Part shown: one piece after another, positions 58,353-64,000 of the stretch
How the letters are laid out: each line of letters begins with the position of its first letter
Numbering within the stretch: the stretch's first letter is position 1
Source: Streptomyces pacificus
GTDB taxonomy: Bacteria; Actinomycetota; Actinomycetes; Streptomycetales; Streptomycetaceae
Assembly (NCBI RefSeq): GCF_011766325.1
Contig: NZ_BLLG01000005.1
Location: 124,001-188,000, forward strand
Reading direction: 5' to 3'
Length of the DNA: 64,000 nt
Notes under the pieces: generated by a model
The model's input: the letters and a program-made list of their open reading frames with translations, nothing else
What the model was told of the DNA's origin: nothing
Database searches by the model: none
Made by a program: the position numbers and the translations under genes

Positions 58353-59540
58353 TCAGCCCTGTTCAGAGTCGAAACCGCTGGTCGTGACCGTCTGCCGGAA
58401 GAGCCACTCGGACTTCAGTTCGGCATATCCCGGCTTGATGACCTCATTGATCATCGCGAGTCGCTCATCAAAAGGAATGAACGCCGATTTCATCGCATTG
58501 ACGGTGAACCACTGCATGTCGTCGAGCGTGTAGCCGAACGTCTCGATCAACAGCTCGAATTCACGGCTCATGCTGGTGTTGCTCATCAGCCGGTTGTCCG
58601 TGTTGACGGTGGCCCGGAAATGCAGCCGGCGCAGCAGCCCGATGGGGTGCTGCGCGTACGAGGACGCCGCGCCGGTCTGCAGATTGGACGTCGGGCACAG
58701 CTCCAGCGGGATGCGCTTGTCCCGGACGTACGCCGCGAGCCGTCCCAGCTGCACACCGCCGTCCGCTGCGACGTCGATGTCGTCGATGATGCGGACCCCG
58801 TGCCCGAGCCGGTCGGCGCCGCACCACTGGAGGGCCTGCCAGATGGACGGCAGTCCGAACCCCTCCCCGGCGTGGATCGTGAAGTGGTTGTTCTCCCGCT
58901 TGAGGTACTCGAAGGCGTCGAGATGGCGGGTGGGCGGGTAGCCGGCCTCGGCACCCGCGATGTCGAAGCCCACGACCCCCGCGTCGCGGTAGCGGTTGGC
59001 GACCTCGGCGATCTCCAGGGCCCGGGCGGCGTGCCGCATGGCGGTCAGCAGGGCGCCCACCCGGATGCGGTGGCCGTCGGCCCTGGCCCGGCGCTCCCCC
59101 TCCCGGAACCCCTCGTTGACGGCCTCGACGACCTCTTCCAGGGTCAGCCCCGCTTCGAGGTGCTGCTCCGGCGCGTAACGCACCTCCGCGTAGACGACGC
59201 CGTCCGCTGCCAGGTCCTCGGCGCACTCGGCGGCGACCCGTGCGAGGGCCTCCCGGGTCTGCATGACGGCACAGGTGTGCGCGAACGTCTCCAGATAGCG
59301 CTCCAGTGATCCGGAGTCCGCGGCCTCGTGGAACCACATGCCGAGCTTGTCCGGCTCGGTCTCGGGCAGGGCGTCGTAGCCGACGTCGCGGGCGAGGTCG
59401 ATGACCGTCCCGGGGCGCAGCCCACCGTCGAGGTGGTCGTGCAGAAGGACCTTCGGAGCGCGGCGGACCTGGTCCGCGGTGGGCCCCTGGGGCCCGGGGG
59501 CGCTTTCCCCCGAGGGCGCGTGCGGTGTCTGGCTCGTCAT
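58353..59540 (-). CDS. add: Adenosine deaminase
   Basis: A 395-residue enzyme that deaminates adenosine and deoxyadenosine to inosine. Metal ligands are in [13 protein letters not shown] (His-x-His) and [15 protein letters not shown]. The catalytic Glu/His region is [14 protein letters not shown], and [19 protein letters not shown] holds the last ligand Asp. The ATG at 59540 lies six bases after TAGAGT (minus strand), probably leaderless. The CTACGCGCGTAG palindrome precedes it. Its product inosine is the substrate of the purine nucleoside phosphorylase at 41.3 kb. Confidence 0.94.
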   Translation of the reverse strand: MTSQTPHAPSGESAPGPQGPTADQVRRAPKVLLHDHLDGGLRPGTVIDLARDVGYDALPETEPDKLGMWFHEAADSGSLERYLETFAHTCAVMQTREALARVAAECAEDLAADGVVYAEVRYAPEQHLEAGLTLEEVVEAVNEGFREGERRARADGHRIRVGALLTAMRHAARALEIAEVANRYRDAGVVGFDIAGAEAGYPPTRHLDAFEYLKRENNHFTIHAGEGFGLPSIWQALQWCGADRLGHGVRIIDDIDVAADGGVQLGRLAAYVRDKRIPLELCPTSNLQTGAASSYAQHPIGLLRRLHFRATVNTDNRLMSNTSMSREFELLIETFGYTLDDMQWFTVNAMKSAFIPFDERLAMINEVIKPGYAELKSEWLFRQTVTTSGFDSEQG

Positions 59541-59556
59541 CTCCGCACTCTATTCC

Positions 59557-59568
59557 CTACGCGCGTAG
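59557..59568. promoter_or_regulatory. Palindromic operator candidate upstream of the deaminase gene
   Basis: Third copy of CTACGCGCGTAG. It begins 16 bases before the deaminase start codon, next to the minus-strand -10 TAGAGT. The divergent hydrolase gene starts at 59656, 87 bp away. Confidence 0.75.
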
Positions 59569-59655
59569 CGGGCAGCCGCGCGAACCACCTGCCGATACAC
59601 AACGGTGACCGTGCGGACGGGTCGCGTACACCTGTCCTTCTGAGACTGTTCTGGC

Positions 59656-60516
59656 ATGGCACACCAGGCACTGCCCCGGTGGTGGGGGCGTATGGCGGGC
59701 GTGGCGGGGTCGGCCCGTGCACGGTTCCAGGGGAACGCGGCGCGGGAGGAGCGGGGAGGCGGTGGCGGGTCCCGGGACGGGCTGGGCCGGGCGGTCCGGC
59801 CGTTCGGAGAACCGGCGCACGGGGTCGTCACCGGAGTGGTGCTGGTACTACCGGACGGCGACCCCGAGTCGGCGCGCGGCCGGTCGGCGCTCTCCCACGC
59901 CTCCGCGCTGCCGCTGGCCCGCGCGCTCGCCAGGGCCGGCCGCGCGGACGGTCTCGCCGTACACGTGGTGCGCTACCGCGGCCGCGGCTGGAACGGCACG
60001 GAAGCCCGGCTGGCGGCGGACACGTCCCGGGCGGCGGACGAGGCGGTACGGCGCTACGGCGACGTCCCCCTGTGCCTGGCCGGCCACGGCATGGGAGGCC
60101 GCGCCGCCCTGCACGCGGCCGGCCACGCCGCCGTCAACTCGGTCCTGGCGATCGCCCCCTGGCTGCCGGAGGACGACCTGGCCGCGGACCCCGAACCGGT
60201 GCGGCAGCTCGTGGGACGACGGGTGCTGATCGTGCACGGCACCAACGACGCGAGGAGCGCTCCGGAGCTGTCGTACCGGCTCGCGGAACGGGCGAAGAAG
60301 ACGAACCGCGACACCTGCCGGTTCGAGGTCCACACCGACGGGCACGCACTGCGGCACTACCAGGACGAAGTCCAGTCGCTGGCGGCGGACTTCGTCCTCG
60401 GCTCGCTGTTCGCGCGCGCCTATGCCCGTCCCGTCGCCGACGCGCTCGCCGCTCCCCCGCCGCTGGGGCTCCGGATGCCCCTGGCCGCCGGCTTCGGGCG
60501 GGCGGTGCGGCACTGA
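59656..60516 (+). CDS. Alpha/beta-hydrolase fold protein lacking the nucleophile Ser
   Basis: A 286-residue protein with the alpha/beta-hydrolase pattern: GVVLVLPDGDPESARGRSAL near the oxyanion strand, LCLAGHGMGGRAALHAA for the nucleophile elbow, VLIVHGTNDARSAPE for the acid turn and a final VHTDGHALRHYQ with the His. The elbow reads GHGMGG where the family has GxSxGG, so the nucleophile is Gly. Asp and His positions look intact. It may be a catalytically dead or altered protein. The message is probably leaderless. It is divergent from the deaminase gene. Confidence 0.85.
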   Translation: MAHQALPRWWGRMAGVAGSARARFQGNAAREERGGGGGSRDGLGRAVRPFGEPAHGVVTGVVLVLPDGDPESARGRSALSHASALPLARALARAGRADGLAVHVVRYRGRGWNGTEARLAADTSRAADEAVRRYGDVPLCLAGHGMGGRAALHAAGHAAVNSVLAIAPWLPEDDLAADPEPVRQLVGRRVLIVHGTNDARSAPELSYRLAERAKKTNRDTCRFEVHTDGHALRHYQDEVQSLAADFVLGSLFARAYARPVADALAAPPPLGLRMPLAAGFGRAVRH

Positions 60517-60776
60517 CGGCCCCGGGTGGCGGCGGACGGGCCGGACGCGCCGGGCGCTTGCGGCGGCGGCACGGGGGCGCCGCGCCGGGCGTGGGGACGC
60601 GCGGCATCGGGGGCCGGGGCCGGCCTGCGCGCACGGGTGCGCGGGTACACCAGGGCGCACGGGGGCGCGCGTGGATGCGCGGGGATGCGCGGGCGCCGAA
60701 CGCGCTGAGGCGAGCACCGGCATCCACGTCGCCGGACCCACCGCGCCGGACCCGCCCCGCCGGACGGGTCCGTGCC

Positions 60777-61730
60777 TCAGTCCGGGAGCAGGTTCCCCCG
60801 GCGGGACAGCAGGAACTTCTTGAACGCCGCCACCGGCGGAGTGTCCGGGTGCCCGTCCAGCCACGCCACCCCCACCTCCCGGATCGCCCGCGGCGCCGTC
60901 ACCGTCAGCTCGGCCACTCCGGGGCGCGGCACCGCCGGCGGGGGCAGCAGGGCCACGCCGAGGCCGGCGGCGACCAGGCCGCGGAGCGTCTCCGCCTCCT
61001 CACCCTCGAAGGCGACGCGCGGCGAGAAGCCCGCCTCGGTGCAGAGCGCGTCGGTGATCCGGCGCAGCCCGTAGCCGGGTTCGAGGGTCACGAAGGTCTC
61101 GTCCGCGGCCTCGGCGAGCCTGATGCGCTTGCGGGTGGCGAGCCGGTGGTCGTCGGGCACGACGAGCCTCAGCCGCTGGTCGTCGAGGCGCCGGGCGACC
61201 AGGTCGGGCGCGTCGGGGACGGGCGAGGTGAGGCAGAGGTCGAGCTCGCCGGCCCGTAGCCGTTCGAGCATGGCCTCGCCGTAGTTCTGGACCAGTGTGA
61301 AGCGGACCCGGGGATGGTCGACGCGGAAGGCCCGGATCAGTTCCGGCACGGTCTCGGAGCCCATGGTGTGCAGGAAGCCGAAGGCGACCTTGCCCCCGGA
61401 CGGGTCGGCGTCCGCGCGTACCGACTCGGCCGCCCGCTCGACCTCGCCGAGCGCGCGCTCCACCGAGGCGAGGAAGTCGCGGCCCGCGGCCGTCAGCGAC
61501 ACGGTGCGGCCCCTGCGCGTGAACAGCATCACGCCCAGGTCCTGTTCGAGACGGACCATGGAGCGCGAGAGCGTCGACTGGGGCACACCGAGCTCCTGTG
61601 CGGCCCGGGTGACGTGCTCGTGGCGGGCGACCCCGGCGAAGTACGCGAGGCGCGGCGCGAGCAGCAGCCGGATGGCTTCTTCGTAACTACTCGGTGACAG
61701 TCGAGTCTGTGAACTGCGGTCATGCACCAT
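60777..61730 (-). CDS. LysR family transcriptional regulator
   Basis: A 317-residue LysR regulator. The winged helix is at the N terminus (FAGVARHEHVTRAAQELGVP, then SQSTLSRSMVRLEQDLGVML-type segment and FTRRGRTVSLTAAG). The effector domain begins SGGKVAFGFLHTMGSETVPE and contains VAAGLGVALLPPPAVP. The ATG at 61730 is used. It is divergent from the MFS transporter gene, with a T-N11-A box between them, so it presumably controls that transporter. Confidence 0.92.
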   Translation of the reverse strand: MVHDRSSQTRLSPSSYEEAIRLLLAPRLAYFAGVARHEHVTRAAQELGVPQSTLSRSMVRLEQDLGVMLFTRRGRTVSLTAAGRDFLASVERALGEVERAAESVRADADPSGGKVAFGFLHTMGSETVPELIRAFRVDHPRVRFTLVQNYGEAMLERLRAGELDLCLTSPVPDAPDLVARRLDDQRLRLVVPDDHRLATRKRIRLAEAADETFVTLEPGYGLRRITDALCTEAGFSPRVAFEGEEAETLRGLVAAGLGVALLPPPAVPRPGVAELTVTAPRAIREVGVAWLDGHPDTPPVAAFKKFLLSRRGNLLPD

Positions 61731-61751
61731 GGGAACGATTAAAGCCGTTCT

Positions 61752-61766
61752 ATGCATTGGACGCAT
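61752..61766. promoter_or_regulatory. LysR-type T-N11-A box
   Basis: ATGC-N7-GCAT with the T-N11-A pattern of LysR-type binding sites lies in the 62-bp gap between the LysR and MFS genes, just upstream of the MFS -10 (TACTTT at 61781-61786). Confidence 0.65.
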
Positions 61767-61792
61767 CAAAAGTGCGCGCCTACTTTCGAGGC

Positions 61793-63163
61793 ATGCCTTC
61801 CGCCAGTACCGGGGCGCCCACCACCGTGGGTGCCCACTCCTCGCCGTGCCCCGAGCCCGCCACCGAACCCGCCACCGAGCCCGGCACCGAACCCGGCACC
61901 GACGCCACCACCCCGCCGAGGCTCGCGCCCGGGGTGCCCGGCTACCGGAGGATGAGCCTCGCGCTCTTCGCCGCGGGCATCGCCGCCTTCGCCCTCCTCT
62001 ACTCCACGCAGGCCCTGCTGCCTGCGGTCTCCCACGAGTTCGGCGTGACCGCGGGCACGGCCAGCTGGACCGTCTCCGCGGCCACCGGGGCGCTCGCCCT
62101 GTGCGTACTGCCGCTCAGCGCGCTGTCCGAGCGGTTCGGCCGGGTGCGGCTGATGACGGTGTCCCTGGTGGCGGCCACGGCCCTCGGGCTGCTGGTGCCG
62201 TTCGCGCCCGGCCCCGAGTGGCTGGTGGCGCTGCGTGCGGTGCAGGGTGCGGCGCTCGCGGGCATCCCCGCGTCGGCGATGGCGTATCTGGCGGAGGAGG
62301 TGCGCCCGAAGGCGCTGATCGCGACGATCGGGCTGTTCGTCGCGGGAAACAGCGTCGGCGGGATGAGCGGCCGGATCGTGACCGGCTGGGTCGCCCAGCT
62401 GTGGGGCTGGCGGGCGGCACTCGCCGCGGTTGGGCTGATGGCGGTGGTCTGCACCGTGGCGTTCCGGCTGCTGCTGCCGAAGGCGCGGCACTTCACGCCC
62501 GGTTCGCTGGACCCGGGAGCGCTGGCGCGCACCGTCCGCGGTCATCTGTCGGACCCGCTTCTGATGCGGCTTTACGGGATCGGCGCGCTGTTCATGACGG
62601 TCTTCGGCGCGGTGTACACCGTGATCGGCTACCGCCTCGTCGGCGACCCGTTCGGCCTGCCCCAGGGCGTCGTCGGCTCCGTCTTCCTGGTCTATCTGGT
62701 CGGTACCGCCTCCTCGGCCGCGGCGGGCCGCCTGGTGGGGAAGCTCGGCCGGCGCGGTGCGCTGTACCTGGCGGTCGGCACGACGGCGGCGGGTCTGCTG
62801 CTGTCGCTCGCCGACTCGCTGGCCGCGGTGCTGGCGGGCCTGGTGCTGATCACGGCGGGCTTCTTCGCGGGGCACGCGGTGGCCTCCGCCGCGGTCAGCC
62901 GTACCGCGACGACGGGCCGCGCGCAGGCCTCGGCCCTGTACCAGTCCGCCTACTACCTGGGCAGCAGCGCGGGCGGCACGCTCGGTGCCGTGGCCTTCCA
63001 CTCCGGCGGCTGGGCGGGCACGGTCCTGCTGGGCCTGCTCGCGGTGCTCGGGGTCGTGTCGATCACGCTGTACGGGTCGTACGCGGCGCGGGCTCGGGTA
63101 CCGGTGCCGGTGCCGGTGCGGGAGAACCGTCACCTGCTCTCCGCGGCGGCGGCGCGCCACTGA
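61793..63163 (+). CDS. MFS transporter
   Basis: A 456-residue major facilitator protein of about twelve membrane helices, in the YnfM-like drug or metabolite efflux group. The N-terminal 45 residues are a Pro/Thr/Glu repeat (ATEPATEPGTEPGTDA). Motif A is LSERFGRVRLM, and the motif C-like segment is GNSVGGMSGRIVTGWVAQLW. The ATG at 61793 lies six bases after TACTTT, so it is likely leaderless. It is controlled in all probability by the divergent LysR gene. The substrate is unknown. Confidence 0.92.
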   Translation: MPSASTGAPTTVGAHSSPCPEPATEPATEPGTEPGTDATTPPRLAPGVPGYRRMSLALFAAGIAAFALLYSTQALLPAVSHEFGVTAGTASWTVSAATGALALCVLPLSALSERFGRVRLMTVSLVAATALGLLVPFAPGPEWLVALRAVQGAALAGIPASAMAYLAEEVRPKALIATIGLFVAGNSVGGMSGRIVTGWVAQLWGWRAALAAVGLMAVVCTVAFRLLLPKARHFTPGSLDPGALARTVRGHLSDPLLMRLYGIGALFMTVFGAVYTVIGYRLVGDPFGLPQGVVGSVFLVYLVGTASSAAAGRLVGKLGRRGALYLAVGTTAAGLLLSLADSLAAVLAGLVLITAGFFAGHAVASAAVSRTATTGRAQASALYQSAYYLGSSAGGTLGAVAFHSGGWAGTVLLGLLAVLGVVSITLYGSYAARARVPVPVPVRENRHLLSAAAARH

Positions 63164-63299
63164 GGCAGCCGTGACGGCAGGGGCGGCAGGGGCGCACTTC
63201 CGCCGGTCCCGCCGAATCCGTGCCCTTCCCCCGACAACCAGGGCCCGCCCGTACGCGTCCAAGACTCAGGGCAACCACACCGGACGTACAGGGGAGTTG

Positions 63300-63494
63300 G
63301 TGACCGCGGGCCGCACAGGGCAGTGGGGGACCGCAGTGAGACGGGGCGGTGTCGCCCTCGGCACCGTGGCGCTGGTGGTGCCGCTGGGCCTCGCGCTCGG
63401 CGCCGCACCGGCCCGGGCGGCGTCGTGCACGGCGTCGACCGGGCCGTACCAGCCAGCCGGGCACCTGAGGCCCGTTGTCAGTGCCGCCCTGTAG
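63300..63494 (+). pseudogene. Truncated secreted protein gene
   Basis: A 64-residue frame with GGGGAG before its GTG. It encodes a signal peptide ([20 protein letters not shown] then ARAAS) followed by [13 protein letters not shown] and a short unrelated tail. CxxxTGPYQ is how the mature part of some Streptomyces peptidoglycan-binding secreted proteins begins (usually continuing with a QxxVExxLG helix). The rest is missing here, so I read it as a 3'-truncated copy. Confidence 0.5.
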
Positions 63495-63535
63495 CGTCCG
63501 AAGGGCTGGAGCGGACGGCGACGGGAACAGGACCC

Positions 63536-64000
63536 ATGGATGACCAGGCGACGGCACGGGATCTCGAATCCAGGCTCGAGAGCCACCGGAAGGAACTCAC
63601 CGGATACTGCTACCGCATGCTCGGCTCCGCCTTCGAGGCGGAGGACGCGGTCCAGGACACCATGGTGCGGGCCTGGAAGAACCTCGGGAAGTTCGAGGGG
63701 AGGTCCTCGCTGCGATCCTGGCTGTACCGCATCGCCACTCATGTGTGCCTGGACATGCTGCAGGCGGGCAACCGCCGGGCCCGTCCGATGGACCTGACCG
63801 GGGCCACCACGGTGGCGCAGGCCCGGCTCACCGCCCGTCCGGAGATCACCTGGCTGGAGCCGGTGCCGGACGGGCGGGTGCTGCCGTCGGTGGCCGACCC
63901 GGCCGACACGGCGGTGGAGCGCGAGTCGATCAGGCTGGCGTTCGTCGCGGCGCTCCAGCGCCTGCCCGCGAAGCAGCGCGCGGTGCTGATCCTGCGGGAG
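63536..64000 (+). CDS. ECF sigma factor (SigX5-like), 5' part
   Basis: The first 155 codons of a sigma factor gene that runs off the window. The frame has no stop. The sigma-2 region is [40 protein letters not shown] and [20 protein letters not shown], followed by [12 protein letters not shown] and [14 protein letters not shown] at the start of region 4. WLEPxPD and the linker are typical of the sigma-70 TIGR02960 (SigX5) group, which has a C-terminal SnoaL-like domain. The ATG at 63536 has AGGA five bases upstream. The 3' part cannot be judged. Confidence 0.9.
   Translation, partial: MDDQATARDLESRLESHRKELTGYCYRMLGSAFEAEDAVQDTMVRAWKNLGKFEGRSSLRSWLYRIATHVCLDMLQAGNRRARPMDLTGATTVAQARLTARPEITWLEPVPDGRVLPSVADPADTAVERESIRLAFVAALQRLPAKQRAVLILRE

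Overview
The window is high-GC actinobacterial chromosome, almost certainly Streptomyces. Third codon positions are nearly all G or C, and GTG starts, GTGA/ATGA stop-start overlaps and leaderless starts are common. The gene content matches a Streptomyces core region: an afsQ1-afsQ2-sigQ locus, an acyl-CoA carboxylase set with an epsilon subunit, a single class III adenylate cyclase, hutH and a nucleoside-salvage group. The order resembles, from memory, the S. coelicolor SCO4956 to SCO4895 interval read in the reverse direction. I could not check this against a database.

Layout. 0-13.9 kb: end of msrA, a small same-strand cassette (acidic 50-residue peptide plus two membrane proteins), a methyltransferase, a NarL-type two-component pair, an alcohol dehydrogenase divergent from an XRE regulator, a lipoprotein L,D-transpeptidase, an LAxTG-anchored surface protein, an acidic secreted protein candidate and an OmpR-type two-component pair. 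14.0-20.5 kb: an accessory island. It holds a Shedu-like remnant, a divergent five-gene cassette (WbqC-like, YdcF-like and HTH/TPR regulator on one strand; SAH-hydrolase-like and Nudix on the other) and several gene scraps. 20.5-23.1 kb: carbonic anhydrase with a SulP transporter. 23.4-30.0 kb: hutH, a GGDEF protein, an enoyl-CoA hydratase, adenylate cyclase and biotin ligase, all on the minus strand. 30.2-36.3 kb: carboxyltransferase beta, epsilon and biotinylated alpha subunits, with Maf and small membrane proteins between them. The biotin ligase lies next to the carboxylase it presumably biotinylates.

36.6-49.8 kb: TetR and DeoR regulators, a flavoprotein reductase, a GGCT-like protein, purine nucleoside phosphorylase, a sugar phosphomutase, deoxyribose-phosphate aldolase with two aldehyde dehydrogenase genes, and a uridine kinase. 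Adenosine deaminase follows at 58.4-59.5 kb. An identical 12-bp palindrome (CTACGCGCGTAG) lies just upstream of the phosphorylase, the aldolase and the deaminase, which suggests a nucleoside-catabolism regulon under one repressor. 50.2-57.5 kb: an unusual SDR-QueA fusion, sigQ divergent from afsQ1-afsQ2-lipoprotein with an AfsQ1-type box between them, VanZ-like and PspC proteins. 57.9-64 kb: a small secreted protein, a serine-less alpha/beta-hydrolase, a LysR regulator divergent from an MFS exporter, a truncated secreted protein and the start of an ECF sigma factor.

The intergenic DNA and several protein tails carry many short tandem arrays (6-32 bp units), which is a recurring feature of this window. 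No rRNA, tRNA, CRISPR array or intact insertion sequence was seen.
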